From: an uncultured Flavobacteriaceae bacterium
Lineage (GTDB): Bacteria; Bacteroidota; Bacteroidia; Flavobacteriales; Flavobacteriaceae
DNA: 64,000 nucleotides
Assembly (NCBI GenBank): GCA_937136455.1
Contig: CAKZOO010000113.1
Span: 124,001-188,000 of the forward strand
Reading direction: 5' to 3'
Positions 39,079 to 49,263 of the stretch are shown here, one piece after another (positions within the stretch are counted from its first letter, which is position 1; every line of letters begins with the position of its first letter). Made by a program: the position numbers and the translations under genes. Below the pieces are notes generated by a model that saw only the letters and a program-made list of their open reading frames with translations, made no database searches and was not told where the DNA came from.

Positions 39079-39261
39079 ATGCTAGAACAGGATTTTTTAT
39101 GCCCTTATTGCTGGGAGGAACAATTAAAGTTGATAGACCCTTCGATTGCTATACAAGAGTTTATCGAAGATTGTGAAGTATGTTGCAATCCCATTAGTTT
39201 TCATATCCATATGGAGGATCAAGAAATTATAGGATTTGACGCACTTCCAATAGGTCAATAA
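39079..39261 (+). CDS. CPxCG-type cysteine-rich small protein
   Basis: A 60-residue protein with two cysteine pairs, CPYC (residues 8-11) and CEVCC (residues 33-37), the pattern of the CPXCG-motif family, probably binding zinc. The second half is acidic. Function unknown; co-directional with katG but beyond its terminator. Confidence 0.75.
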   Translation: MLEQDFLCPYCWEEQLKLIDPSIAIQEFIEDCEVCCNPISFHIHMEDQEIIGFDALPIGQ

Positions 39262-39282
39262 GGTCCAATAGGCTTCTGGAAT

Positions 39283-42000
39283 CTATAAATTGTAAATCAT
39301 CCTCAAAGAAACATATCTGGGTTGGATAAATGTCTCAAATGAAAATACAGAAATATTTGTCGCATTGTTTCTGATCTGTGAGGCGACATCCAATAAATTA
39401 GATCCATTAAGCTCATATTCCCACTTGGAATCTTTATCGCGTTTATAAAACATCGAAGCGTTTAAATTTTTGAAATACTGAACATTTTGATTGTTGTTGA
39501 TCTGTTTGATGTAAGAAAAGTCAGATTTAAAGGTCAATTTATCTTTAATAAGAGCATCAAATGAGGTAGTTAATGAATTTCTCTCAAATTGTGTTTTTCT
39601 TGCCCCTTGATTATTACTTGTCAAACTGTGATTCAAATTGATTCGCAGGTTCGGTGCATACCTAAAACTAGTTCGGATACCTGGAGTAAGACTTCGAGTA
39701 ACTCCTTTATTTAGGGATGGAACCTCTTGTATGAACTGATAAATCTTAGAGTAATTTATGGCACTGTTGAGGTTTACTTTTATTTTCCCATAGGTTTTTT
39801 CAATCCGCCCAAAAACATTAAAATTTTCATCGTTAAAATTCGAGTTAAAAAAACTACTTGTTCGAATGACATTTTCAAAAGAAGTCACAGAGCGGATTTG
39901 ATCGAGATTCGAGGTGTAAGCAGCGCGAATAAAAACATTGGTGTAGTTAAATAAATTGAAGCTTCGATACAGCAAACTCAAATTGTGTGCTAATGCATTT
40001 TCTAACTCAGGGGTACCGTATTGAAAACTATTGTAAGAGTTGATGCGCAAGCCTCTAGAGAGTCTTGTGATATCGGTAAATTGATTGATGATGTTGTAGT
40101 TGAATGTTAAAGATTCACTTTTCTTAAATTGAATTCTCGTTTCAAAATCTGGAAGAACTTTGATAAAATTCGTTTTGTAATCGATTCCTGATTGGGTGTT
40201 GAGCGTGGTGTAATTTCTCAAACTAAATCCAGGGGTTACCGTAAAAATCCCTGATTTAAAACGAAGGTGAGCGCTGAGGTAATAATCGTAAAATCGATAA
40301 GCTGTTCTGTTGTTAAATTCAAAGGCAGAAGTAGTTGCTGCAGCTGCGATTTGATCATTTCCAATCCTTTGAAACAAGTCAGTCTCTAAGTCCTGTCGAC
40401 TGTAAATTCCTCCTAGGGTTACATTTAAATTACTTTTGTTATTGATGATGTGGTAATAGTCTAGCTTGGCATCGAGTTGTTGTGATGTGATGAGTTGATT
40501 TTGACCAATATCAAATTGTTCAAGGTCCGTAAAGAAACCAAGAGCAGCTGCTGTCGTATCAAAAGCACTTCCCTGAGATCCATTGGCATCAATTAGCAAG
40601 TTGTAAAAAGGATTTTCTTTTTTGTACAACTGTTGAATTTCAGCCGCTATAATATTGTTTTCATCAAGTGTGAAATAGTAATTCAACTCTTGATTTAGAA
40701 TGGCAGGTGTAATGGTTTCTTTTTCAGTAGTACGTCCGATGATGGAAGAAAGGGTATTTAGTTCTTGGCTGTTTTCAGACAGACGACCAAAAAATTTGTA
40801 ATCCAATTGATGATTGTAATTCGGTTTATAGCTAAGGCTCAATCGAGTCAGTGCCTGATTTGATTCCTCAACACTTGCTTCATCAGTGTTTTCATCTGGA
40901 ATCAGTAAACTGGAATTCGTGTATTGGATTTCTCGTTGTTCAAGCGCATTGACAAGGCTGTAGTTGTATATAAAAAAACCACTGATGTCGAATTGTTTGG
41001 TAGGACTGTAGCTAAAATTTAATGATCCTAATTTATTTTCGATCCGTTGCGCGTTGTTTTGGTTCGTATTAAAACTAATGTCATTATTTCCTAAGTTGAT
41101 ATTGGTACCACTCCTATTTTCGGAGGTTCTCGTTCCCGATGAAAATCCTTGGAGGTCTCTTCTGCTAATCGCAATTTCACCAATATTATTGAGGTCTCCG
41201 ATAAAATTGATGCTATACTTAGGATTGTAGAAAAATAATTTGGGTTGCGCTAAGTAAAGGGATTCCTTTTCAGAATCACCATAGCCGCCTTTAATGTTCC
41301 CAAAGAGGAAATTTTCTTTACCCTGTTTCAGCTTGATATTGATCGCAAAGTTATCCTGATTGTTTCGAACACTTGATAGCTGATTGACGTTTGAATAGTT
41401 GCGTAAAACTTGAATTTTATCAACAGCACTCGAGGGAATGTTTTTAGTTCCGATCTTGGTGTCTCCTTCAAAAAATTCTTTTCCATTGACCAAGAGTTTG
41501 TTTACCACTTTACCCTCTACTTCTATTTGATTGTTCTCATTTATTTCGACGCCAGGAAGGTTGTCTAAAATATCCTCAAGTTTCCGTTCGGTTCCGTTTT
41601 TAAAGGAATCTGCATTGTAAATAATCGTATCGCCACTTACGGTAACGGGAAGTTTTACAACCACTTCATCAAGAACAATATCATTGCGAAGTACAAAGTT
41701 CTTTTCGACGGGTTCTTTCAAAACAATAAGTTCCTCGTTTAGCGTGCGAAGTCCAAAAGCGCTTACTTGAATTTTATAGGTTTTGTTGGAACTAATTTGC
41801 AACTCAAATCGACCTTCAGCATTGGTGATACCATAGGTTTCCATTGCATTTGATTCTTTGTCTAACAAAACAACACTTGCCATTTCGATGGGTTGGTTGA
41901 CACTGTCTTTTACCACACCCTTAAAAGCGACTTGAGCTTGTGCTAATGAAATGCTCCATCCCATTAACAAACTAATAATATAGGTTTTTGGACTGATCAT
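39283..42000 (-). CDS. Outer-membrane beta-barrel protein with CarboxypepD_reg-like N-terminal domain
   Basis: A 905-residue TonB-dependent-receptor-like protein. Signal peptide (residues 1-22) then a carboxypeptidase-regulatory-like domain (QVAFKGVVKDSVNQPIEMASVVLLD). A plug-like region has LDEVVVKLPV and LEDILDNLPGVEI. The remainder is a long barrel of alternating strands ending in aromatic-rich RYVSLRMIYNL. It is shorter and lacks the SusC pattern; it fits the outer membrane beta-barrel family often paired with GLPGLI proteins. Its ATG directly follows the GLPGLI stop with no spacer, so the two are co-expressed. Substrate may be peptide or metal; undetermined. Confidence 0.83.
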   Translation of the reverse strand: MISPKTYIISLLMGWSISLAQAQVAFKGVVKDSVNQPIEMASVVLLDKESNAMETYGITNAEGRFELQISSNKTYKIQVSAFGLRTLNEELIVLKEPVEKNFVLRNDIVLDEVVVKLPVTVSGDTIIYNADSFKNGTERKLEDILDNLPGVEINENNQIEVEGKVVNKLLVNGKEFFEGDTKIGTKNIPSSAVDKIQVLRNYSNVNQLSSVRNNQDNFAINIKLKQGKENFLFGNIKGGYGDSEKESLYLAQPKLFFYNPKYSINFIGDLNNIGEIAISRRDLQGFSSGTRTSENRSGTNINLGNNDISFNTNQNNAQRIENKLGSLNFSYSPTKQFDISGFFIYNYSLVNALEQREIQYTNSSLLIPDENTDEASVEESNQALTRLSLSYKPNYNHQLDYKFFGRLSENSQELNTLSSIIGRTTEKETITPAILNQELNYYFTLDENNIIAAEIQQLYKKENPFYNLLIDANGSQGSAFDTTAAALGFFTDLEQFDIGQNQLITSQQLDAKLDYYHIINNKSNLNVTLGGIYSRQDLETDLFQRIGNDQIAAAATTSAFEFNNRTAYRFYDYYLSAHLRFKSGIFTVTPGFSLRNYTTLNTQSGIDYKTNFIKVLPDFETRIQFKKSESLTFNYNIINQFTDITRLSRGLRINSYNSFQYGTPELENALAHNLSLLYRSFNLFNYTNVFIRAAYTSNLDQIRSVTSFENVIRTSSFFNSNFNDENFNVFGRIEKTYGKIKVNLNSAINYSKIYQFIQEVPSLNKGVTRSLTPGIRTSFRYAPNLRINLNHSLTSNNQGARKTQFERNSLTTSFDALIKDKLTFKSDFSYIKQINNNQNVQYFKNLNASMFYKRDKDSKWEYELNGSNLLDVASQIRNNATNISVFSFETFIQPRYVSLRMIYNL

Positions 42001-42801
42001 CTAGTTGCGTCTTCTTCCGTAGCTATTGCGCATTTCAGACATTTTGTCTTTAACGGTCCCCCTGTAGTTTTCAATCGAAATCGGCTCTCCTTTATCTGGA
42101 GGATTGATCGCGATGGGTTCCTTTGGATTTAAAATAATTTCAGAGCACAGCATTGTTGTATTGCCGGCACTTACTTCTAGAATAAATCCGGGAAGTCCCC
42201 AGAATTCTGCAGGCCCATGATTCAATGGAATTTGGAGGGTGTACCAGGCCTCAACAGGAGTCATGCTAATTTCATCAGTTGGCTTGTCGCTAAGATCGTT
42301 CCAAGAGAAGTCAAACCAATTTAAAGTCCTTGTTGGAACCGTGGTTACGGCTTTGAAACACAAATAGTTTCCGATTTGTTTGGTCTCAGATTGTAAAATC
42401 CATTGAAAGGGTAAAAGTTGATCTTTGACTAAAAATCGTTTGCCGTAGAATTCTTGAGATTGTACCAATGTGGAATCTTTGAGATTCTTGTATTGATGTC
42501 CCCTCGAAAAATTACTCCCCCAAGAATCGGTAGCACCTGAAAGCGCATCGATTTTATCCTCTTCTATAAATAAGGATTCATATCGGTTAAACGTCAGATG
42601 ATAGGTTTTTTCGAGTCTATTTTTTAATCGTTCTTGAACTTGTTTTTTCTGAGCTTCACTCATTCGAGCGCCCCAACTACCAAGTTCCATTTTTGTTTTC
42701 GTATAATAAGTGGCTTTCCCTTCTATTTTTGTTTGAAGGGGAGTGAATTCATTCAATGGAAGGACCATTGTGAGAATTAAAAATAGAAAAAAGGGTTTCA
42801 T
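42001..42801 (-). CDS. GLPGLI family protein
   Basis: A 266-residue exported protein with a short signal peptide (about residues 1-18). The hallmark is EFWGLPGFILEVSAG, matching the GLPGLI family motif, preceded by VEAWYT and followed by CSEIILNP. The family is common in Bacteroidota and often adjacent to outer-membrane receptors, but its molecular role is unknown. It abuts the barrel protein gene downstream and has a TAnnTTTG-type promoter upstream. Confidence 0.87.
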   Translation of the reverse strand: MKPFFLFLILTMVLPLNEFTPLQTKIEGKATYYTKTKMELGSWGARMSEAQKKQVQERLKNRLEKTYHLTFNRYESLFIEEDKIDALSGATDSWGSNFSRGHQYKNLKDSTLVQSQEFYGKRFLVKDQLLPFQWILQSETKQIGNYLCFKAVTTVPTRTLNWFDFSWNDLSDKPTDEISMTPVEAWYTLQIPLNHGPAEFWGLPGFILEVSAGNTTMLCSEIILNPKEPIAINPPDKGEPISIENYRGTVKDKMSEMRNSYGRRRN

Positions 42802-42817
42802 AGTGTTTTGTTTTGTT

Positions 42818-42845
42818 CAAAGATAAATAAAAAAGATTAAACAAA
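42818..42845 (-). promoter_or_regulatory. Putative promoter of the GLPGLI/barrel operon
   Basis: Read on the minus strand: TTTG at 42845-42842 and TATCTTTG at 42825-42818 (perfect TAnnTTTG), spacer 16 bases, slightly short. The -7 element lies 16 bases before the start codon. Confidence 0.45.
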
Positions 42846-43051
42846 ATTAAATTTATTGTATAGTCTCTTGTAAACGAGAACATTACTGGAAATTTTTCAA
42901 GATATAACTCGATTGACAGCATGAGAATGGGAAGTATTTCTTCGAATGGTGGTCCTACTAAAGCCCCTACATATTAACTACATCAAATGTGCTTTATAAT
43001 TGAAATACAATTGATTAGAACAATTTCATTTCTTGACGAATTCAATTTCGC

Positions 43052-43082
43052 TTTCGATTCCCTTGATTTTAGATTAGGTTTG
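43052..43082 (+). promoter_or_regulatory. Putative promoter of the GH81 gene
   Basis: TTTC (43052-43055, one mismatch to TTTG) and TAGGTTTG (43075-43082, perfect TAnnTTTG) are 19 bases apart, the usual spacing. The chosen GH81 start lies 59 bases downstream. Confidence 0.45.
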
Positions 43083-43141
43083 TTAGGAATTCCATTTTGT
43101 TTTCGCAGTTGAAATCACATGTAGAGTTCTTAAAATTCTAT

Positions 43142-46100
43142 ATGATGATCTTCAAAAAACTAATACCTCTATTTTTTTTATTTAATACGTTTGTGATTCA
43201 TGCTCAAATCAGTGTGGGTCAGGGAAGCTATAGTACTTCCTTTCCTGGTGTTGATGTAGCTGGACGAAACAGCTATCCCTCTGGAACTCCCTATGTTTCA
43301 GGATGGGCCAAAGACCAACCGATCCCAACAAATGATTGGTGGTCAAAATTAGTTAAAGAAGGAAGTGCGGATAACCTTTTTAATTACCCTTTTACAATGA
43401 AGACCCTAAGTGATGGTTTGATCGTATCCTATATTCCATGGGGAGTTATTGGAGACTCAGCTCCCATCAAAGTTGGTCTAACAGGCTTGAACACTTCGAG
43501 TACCACCATTTCAAATTACAGCGATTGGACCGTAACTATGGATTGGACCGATTCATCCAAGCAAATGCAAGTCACCTCGGGCGTAGGAATGCCTTTTTTA
43601 TACTTTACAAAAAGTCCACAAGACAACGTTTCCATTACCGTTAACAGTGGAACAGTCACTACAGATGGATCTCGTTTGATTATTGAAAATGCGAGTCATG
43701 GAGCAGATTTTGTTGTTTTTGCTCCTAATGGAAGTAATTGGAATAAGTCTGGAACAACCTATACTTCCAATTTAAATGGTCAGAACTATTGGTCGATGGC
43801 GATGATAGCCCCTTCAGAATCTAATTTAACAGCTTCTGTAAATGAACTTCAAGAATTTGCATTCGTATTTCCAACGAACACCACTGTAGCCTGGTCTTAT
43901 GATGAGGCGACCTCCAAAGTAACTTCGACTTACAGCATTGAAACGGAAGTCAAAGAGGGCAACCATTCCACATTCTATCAAGGTATGTTGCCACATCAAT
44001 GGGCTCATCTCGCTTCGACAAGCCCTCAGCCTAGTGGTCCCAGTTATACAACTGTTAGAGGTGAAATGAAAATTTTAAAGGGCTCCAGTTTTTCTTTAGA
44101 AAATACCTTTAACGGCATCTTACCGACGCTTCCCAATCGACCCCACTACAGCGATACCTTTGATATTTCTCTATTAACTTCAAAGGTTCGAGATTTGCAA
44201 AACAGCAAATTGGACACTTGGACGGATTCCTATAACGAAGGTCAGTTGATGAATCGTTTAATTCAAACTGCTCGAATTGCAGATGAAATACAACTGTTCG
44301 ATGCAAGAGATCAATTAATCGCGACCATCAAGGAACGATTGGAGGATTGGTTGACCTATAGTACTGGAGAAGTAGCTTTTCTGTTTTATTATCAACCACA
44401 ATGGACTTCATTAATTGGCTATCCTGCGGGTCACGGTCAAGATTCTAACATCAATGACCATCATTTTCATTGGGGATATTTTATTCATGCAGCTGCTTTT
44501 ATGGAGCAATTTGAACCGGGTTGGTTGTCCCAATGGGGAGGCATGATTGACCTTTTAATTCGAGATGCTGCAACGGCGGATCGAGATGATGATCTTTTTC
44601 CATTCTTAAGAAATTTTAGTCCCTATGCCGGTCATTCTTGGGCGAATGGGTTTGCAAGTTTTCCACAGGGAAATGATCAAGAGTCAACCTCAGAGAGTAT
44701 GCAGTTTAATTCTTCCTTAATTCACTATGGAAGTATAACGGGGAATGATGCCATCAGAGATTTAGGAATCTTTTTATACACAACAGAGCAATCTGCGATT
44801 GAAGAATATTGGTTTGATATTCACGAACGTAATTTTGGTTCCAATCAGCAGTATGGTTTAGTTTCAAGAGTTTGGGGAAACTCTTATGACAATGGGACGT
44901 TTTGGACGTCTGATATAACAGCTTCTTATGGAATTGAATTTTATCCGATTCATGGAGGATCCTACTACTTAGCCTCAAACTCAAATTACACTCAAAAAAT
45001 ATGGAATGAAATAGAACAGTATACAGACATCCTCAATCCAAATGCTACCAATCCAAATTTATGGTACGATACTTTTTGGAAGTATTTGGCGTTTATTAAT
45101 CCTGAGAAAGCGCTGGATTTGTACAATCAAGCACCAAATCGAAACTTAAAATTTGGAATTTCAGATGCTCAAACTTATTATTGGCTCCACGCATCCAATG
45201 CTTTGGGAGTCGTACGAACTGATCTAACAGCCGATGAGCCATTAGCGATGGCTTTTGAAAAAAATTCCAAAATTACTTATGTGGCTCATAATTACAGTTC
45301 GGTCAACAAAAAAGTTACATTTTCAGACGGATATGAACTTCTTGCACTGGCGGGTCAGATGACCACCAGTGAGGATCTTGAGGTATCAGGTGAACTTTCG
45401 ACCAATTATAATGAGGCCTATGCGAACAATACCATATCCCTTCAACTGAACACCACTTCTCCTTTAATTAGCAAGGTTGAATTTTATTCTGGAAGTACCT
45501 TGTTAAGTTCGGATGAACAAGCTCCATTTGAGTATGTTACCGAACCTCTTTCGTTAGGATCCCATTCGTTCTATACCCGAATGTACATTGACTCTAAGTT
45601 TGAACTCTCGAATGCGGTCAAGGTGAATGTAGGGGAACAGGTTCCTTATCAGGGTCATCTACATCAGATCCCTGGAACAATTAATTCAGGTCATTATGAC
45701 GAGTTTGAAGGGGGATCTGCACAGAATATTTCTTACGTAGATTTATCGACAGGGAATCATGGCGATCATCGACTCAACGAATCTGTGGATGCTTCCCTGA
45801 ACAGTAACGAAGGTCCTACAGTTGGATGGATTGAACCTGGAGAATGGCTTGAATACACAGTTGAGATTCAACAAACAGGATTCTACACCCTTGATTTTAG
45901 GTATTCAAGCGCCAATACCAGTGGAGGGGGTCCTTTTCATTTACTTGTTGATGGGACAAAAGTAACGGAGGACATAGCAGTTGACCCTACTAGTGATAGC
46001 AATTGGAGTGTCTTTAAAACGGCTACCGTAGCTAACATACCTCTTGTCAAAGGGAAACGAGTAATGAGAATTCAATTTACGAGAGGGGAGTTAAATTTAG

Positions 46101-48460
46101 GAAGTTTTAATTTCACCTATACGCGTCCGCTTGATTATGAAGTTCCTATCGCAAACGCAGGAGAGAACAAATCAGTCATTCTTCCAGCAGCGACTTCACA
46201 ATTAGATGGATCTCAAACCGAGTATTTAGGTTCCGAGTCGCTTTCCTATCAGTGGACTCAAGTCTATGGACCAACTGTCGTTACATTTGAGGAGGCTACT
46301 GCAAAGTCAACCCAGGTATCAAATTTAGCGAAGGGGGTTTATAAATTCCAGCTAGAGGTAAGTAATGGAGTCGATTCTGACAGTGATCAGGTGATGATTG
46401 CAGTTAATGAAACAGGGAATCAGCCTCCAGCGATAGCGATCAGTTCGCCGCAAACAAATAGCGATGTTCGAGAGGGGACATCCATCTTGATCAATACACG
46501 AACAAGTGACTTAGATGGGACGGTAGCACAAGTAAAATTTTATGTCAATGCAGCGCTTGTTGCTGAGGTCAATCAAGCTCCATTTAACTACGAGTGGACC
46601 CCTCCACAAGTTGGGAGTTATTCTTTAACTGCAGTTGCGTATGACGATAAGGGACTCAGCACGGAGTCAACAGCTGTAGTTGTTCATATACAATCCGTTA
46701 AGCAATGCATCAGCTCTGGAGAACAAGCACAACAAGGATCTTTTTCAATTGGATACCGATCCATTTTTGAAACGGTTGGAAATTCTGTTACCATTACTTT
46801 TGAGATTTTAGATACCGATAAGTCAGGGTTGATTGCTTATTTATGGCAAGAGAGTCCTTTTCAAGAATTTGAATTAGAACAACTTTCAGAAAGAGTTTTT
46901 TCTAAAACTATCAGTGGATTTGATCAAGGTGAGATCATCCGCTTTGCGGCTAAATTTGCATATGCAGGAGGATTGTCTGTAACTCCATATGTAGAATATA
47001 TAGTTGGATCTGATTGTAGTGCTCAAACAGATTTAGAAGCTCCTACGAATTTTTCAGCAAGTTTGAGTTCAATCGCTGCAATAGCGGTTAATTTTGATTT
47101 ATATGCGGAAGATAATTCGGGAGCTGTGATATACTCAATCACACAAAACAATGATGAACGCGTATTTAGTGGAGTCTCAGCACAAACTACAACAGTAGCT
47201 TATTCAGGATTACAGCCAGAAACCAATTATGAATTTTCAGTAGCCGTATCAGACGCTAATGGCAATAAAGCTGAAACGATCAAGACTTTTAGTGTTCTGA
47301 CATCTGCTAGTACTAATACAGACTGTTCTGGCGAATCAAATCTAGCACAACAGGGAAGCTTTGATCAAGGATACACCTATCGTTTTGAAACGCAGGGATC
47401 CAATGTGATCGTTGAATTTAAACTATTAGATGATCGACCAGATTTAGTCGCTTATCTTTGGAAGGAATCTCCTTTTGCAGAGCTTCCCATGAGTTCTGTC
47501 TCAGAAAATACATTTAGAGCGGTTTTAACCAATCAAGTCATCGGACAATCCATTAGTTATGGTGTAAAATTCGCCTTTGCTGGGGGATTAGCGGTCACTA
47601 AATATTTTCAATATGTCGTTGGAGACAACTGTATTTCAATTGACGATGAAGATCAAGATGGTGTTGCAGATGAATTTGATTTGTGCCCCAACACCCCACA
47701 GGGAACAATTGTTGATTTCAACGGTTGTGAACTTTTCAACCTCCCACAAGACAACTATTCGGTAGAGGTGACCTCAGCTACTTGTGTGGACACAAGCAAT
47801 GGAGCGATTGCCATGAGCGCACAAGCGCATCAATACACCTATAATGTTACCATAAGTGGTCAAGACTCATTGACACTGAGCACTGACAACGAGCACAGCT
47901 CAACTCTCTCTAATCTACCGGCAGGCACCTACGAAATCTGCTTCACCGTAGCGGGAGAAGACAACTACCAGCAGTGCTATAGCGTTCAAATAGGGGAGCC
48001 ACAACCGCTTTCGGCTAGTTCTAAGGTGAATTACTCCAGCAGAACAGTGAACCTCTCTATGAGCGGCTCTGAGCTTTATACGGTGACAGTGAATGGCAAG
48101 TCGATGGTCACTGCTGATTCATCCATCAATGTGGATCTCAAAGCAGGAATGAACACCATTGAGATCACCACGGACTTAGACTGTCAGGGAAGCTACTTTG
48201 AAGAGATCTTTGTCTCGGAAGAAGTACTTGCTTATCCAAATCCAACAAGGGACTGGGTACAGCTCTATGTAGGAGGAGTGGATCCCACCACTACGATGAT
48301 CCTCACCGATGTAAGTGGTTACCAATACTTTGTCAAAGAAGTAGCAATTCCACAAAACCGAGTGATCGAACTCAACCTGTCGGATTACCCCACAGGAATG
48401 TACTTCATCAGACTTGGTGGAAGTACCGTGCAATCGAATCTTAAAGTGATTAAAGAGTAA
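43142..48460 (+). CDS. GH81 endo-beta-1,3-glucanase, multimodular, type IX secreted
   Basis: A 1,772-residue exported enzyme from the ATG at 43142 (an upstream ATG at 43097 would add 15 residues ahead of the signal peptide). Domain order: signal peptide; GH81 catalytic region (about residues 20-710) with the glutamate-rich DQESTSESMQFN motif near residue 515; Ig-like; CBM6-like (from YQGHLHQIPGT, with GWIEPGEWLEYTV); PKD-like (NAGENKSVILPA); Ig-like; CBM56-like copy 1 (QQGSFSIGYRSIFE); fibronectin III; copy 2 (QQGSFDQGYTYRFE); thrombospondin-type DEDQDGVADEFDLCP; conserved tail; and a type IX sorting domain (VLAYPNPTRDWVQLYV). It attacks beta-1,3-glucan such as laminarin or curdlan. Confidence 0.9.
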   Translation: MMIFKKLIPLFFLFNTFVIHAQISVGQGSYSTSFPGVDVAGRNSYPSGTPYVSGWAKDQPIPTNDWWSKLVKEGSADNLFNYPFTMKTLSDGLIVSYIPWGVIGDSAPIKVGLTGLNTSSTTISNYSDWTVTMDWTDSSKQMQVTSGVGMPFLYFTKSPQDNVSITVNSGTVTTDGSRLIIENASHGADFVVFAPNGSNWNKSGTTYTSNLNGQNYWSMAMIAPSESNLTASVNELQEFAFVFPTNTTVAWSYDEATSKVTSTYSIETEVKEGNHSTFYQGMLPHQWAHLASTSPQPSGPSYTTVRGEMKILKGSSFSLENTFNGILPTLPNRPHYSDTFDISLLTSKVRDLQNSKLDTWTDSYNEGQLMNRLIQTARIADEIQLFDARDQLIATIKERLEDWLTYSTGEVAFLFYYQPQWTSLIGYPAGHGQDSNINDHHFHWGYFIHAAAFMEQFEPGWLSQWGGMIDLLIRDAATADRDDDLFPFLRNFSPYAGHSWANGFASFPQGNDQESTSESMQFNSSLIHYGSITGNDAIRDLGIFLYTTEQSAIEEYWFDIHERNFGSNQQYGLVSRVWGNSYDNGTFWTSDITASYGIEFYPIHGGSYYLASNSNYTQKIWNEIEQYTDILNPNATNPNLWYDTFWKYLAFINPEKALDLYNQAPNRNLKFGISDAQTYYWLHASNALGVVRTDLTADEPLAMAFEKNSKITYVAHNYSSVNKKVTFSDGYELLALAGQMTTSEDLEVSGELSTNYNEAYANNTISLQLNTTSPLISKVEFYSGSTLLSSDEQAPFEYVTEPLSLGSHSFYTRMYIDSKFELSNAVKVNVGEQVPYQGHLHQIPGTINSGHYDEFEGGSAQNISYVDLSTGNHGDHRLNESVDASLNSNEGPTVGWIEPGEWLEYTVEIQQTGFYTLDFRYSSANTSGGGPFHLLVDGTKVTEDIAVDPTSDSNWSVFKTATVANIPLVKGKRVMRIQFTRGELNLGSFNFTYTRPLDYEVPIANAGENKSVILPAATSQLDGSQTEYLGSESLSYQWTQVYGPTVVTFEEATAKSTQVSNLAKGVYKFQLEVSNGVDSDSDQVMIAVNETGNQPPAIAISSPQTNSDVREGTSILINTRTSDLDGTVAQVKFYVNAALVAEVNQAPFNYEWTPPQVGSYSLTAVAYDDKGLSTESTAVVVHIQSVKQCISSGEQAQQGSFSIGYRSIFETVGNSVTITFEILDTDKSGLIAYLWQESPFQEFELEQLSERVFSKTISGFDQGEIIRFAAKFAYAGGLSVTPYVEYIVGSDCSAQTDLEAPTNFSASLSSIAAIAVNFDLYAEDNSGAVIYSITQNNDERVFSGVSAQTTTVAYSGLQPETNYEFSVAVSDANGNKAETIKTFSVLTSASTNTDCSGESNLAQQGSFDQGYTYRFETQGSNVIVEFKLLDDRPDLVAYLWKESPFAELPMSSVSENTFRAVLTNQVIGQSISYGVKFAFAGGLAVTKYFQYVVGDNCISIDDEDQDGVADEFDLCPNTPQGTIVDFNGCELFNLPQDNYSVEVTSATCVDTSNGAIAMSAQAHQYTYNVTISGQDSLTLSTDNEHSSTLSNLPAGTYEICFTVAGEDNYQQCYSVQIGEPQPLSASSKVNYSSRTVNLSMSGSELYTVTVNGKSMVTADSSINVDLKAGMNTIEITTDLDCQGSYFEEIFVSEEVLAYPNPTRDWVQLYVGGVDPTTTMILTDVSGYQYFVKEVAIPQNRVIELNLSDYPTGMYFIRLGGSTVQSNLKVIKE

Positions 48461-48464
48461 GACG

Positions 48465-49190
48465 ATGAAAAAGACAGCATACATACAACAATTAGCACTT
48501 ACAGTAGTGATGAGTATTGTACTACTCTCATGTTCTAAGGAACCCTCAGGAGGAGGAACAACACCACCGACACCGACACCAACCATCGAAGCACCTGGGA
48601 AGGCTACCTTAAGCACTCCTGAGAACAACAAGGCTTGTGAAGAGCTCAACTCAGCAGGACAGGTATCCTTTTCTTGGAATGCTTCAACGGAGACTGATAG
48701 TTATGATTTAAAGATTACCAATCTCAACAATCAACAGCAAATCAATCAAAACGATTTAGCTTCAACCTCAAAGGCTGTAACCCTGACCAAGGGCATCCCG
48801 TATTCTTGGAACATTACCTCCAAGAACAAGGGAGATAAAACAACAACCTCAGACACTTGGCAGTTTTACCTAGCAGGAGATGGAGAAGTGAACTTTGCAC
48901 CCTTTCCAGCACTACCCATAAGTCCAGCACCAGGATCACAGGTGACTCCTACCGATGGAGCGATTACCCTAGAATGGAGTGGATCGGATGCCGACGGTGA
49001 TGCATTGAGTTATACCATCGAGATGGACACCACCGATGGACTAAAGGGAACCGTGGTAGCAGAAAACACCACCGAGACCCAAGCAACCGTTAATGTCGAC
49101 ACTGATACCATCTATTACTGGAGAATCATCACTAGTGACGGAGTCAATAGTTCAACGAGTATCGTGTATTCTTTTAGAATCACTTTGTAA
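48465..49190 (+). CDS. Ig/fibronectin III-like lipoprotein, companion of GH81
   Basis: A 241-residue lipoprotein with lipobox LLSC (Cys23) and a Thr/Pro linker. Two beta-sandwich domains follow: VSFSWNASTETDSYDLKI and ITLEWSGSDADGDALSYTIEM, the latter ending VYSFRITL. These look like Fn3/cadherin-type modules. It begins only four bases after the GH81 stop, so it is co-expressed. Its G+C content is higher than the catalytic part of GH81 (35 and 30 G+C of 60 in two hand-counted lines, against 20 of 60), matching the GH81 tail. Role as a surface partner is inference. Confidence 0.7.
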   Translation: MKKTAYIQQLALTVVMSIVLLSCSKEPSGGGTTPPTPTPTIEAPGKATLSTPENNKACEELNSAGQVSFSWNASTETDSYDLKITNLNNQQQINQNDLASTSKAVTLTKGIPYSWNITSKNKGDKTTTSDTWQFYLAGDGEVNFAPFPALPISPAPGSQVTPTDGAITLEWSGSDADGDALSYTIEMDTTDGLKGTVVAENTTETQATVNVDTDTIYYWRIITSDGVNSSTSIVYSFRITL

Positions 49191-49217
49191 TCCACATGCA
49201 GTATTTAAGTGTTTTTC

Positions 49218-49248
49218 TTGTACTGCTTTAAAATATGTAGTAATATTG
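49218..49248 (+). promoter_or_regulatory. Promoter of tRNA-Met
   Basis: TTG at 49218-49220 and TAATATTG at 49241-49248 (one mismatch to TAnnTTTG) with a 20-base spacer, ending 15 bases before the tRNA. Confidence 0.55.
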
Positions 49249-49263
49249 CATCCGCGAAAGCGA

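Larger units (their letters stand above)
42802..43141. other. Intergenic region between divergent GLPGLI and GH81 genes
   Basis: A 340-base gap without a supportable gene. It contains a promoter candidate for each flanking gene (42818-42845 minus, 43052-43082 plus). The 18-codon frame at about 42920-42978 is too short to support. Confidence 0.5.

Noticed and set aside
39283..42801. Barrel/GLPGLI pair considered as a SusC/SusD transporter
   Set aside because: The partner is a GLPGLI protein and not a SusD lipoprotein, and the receptor lacks SusC length and context.
42920..42978. Short ATG-initiated peptide (about 18 codons) between the GLPGLI and GH81 genes
   Set aside because: No support beyond an open frame of chance length.
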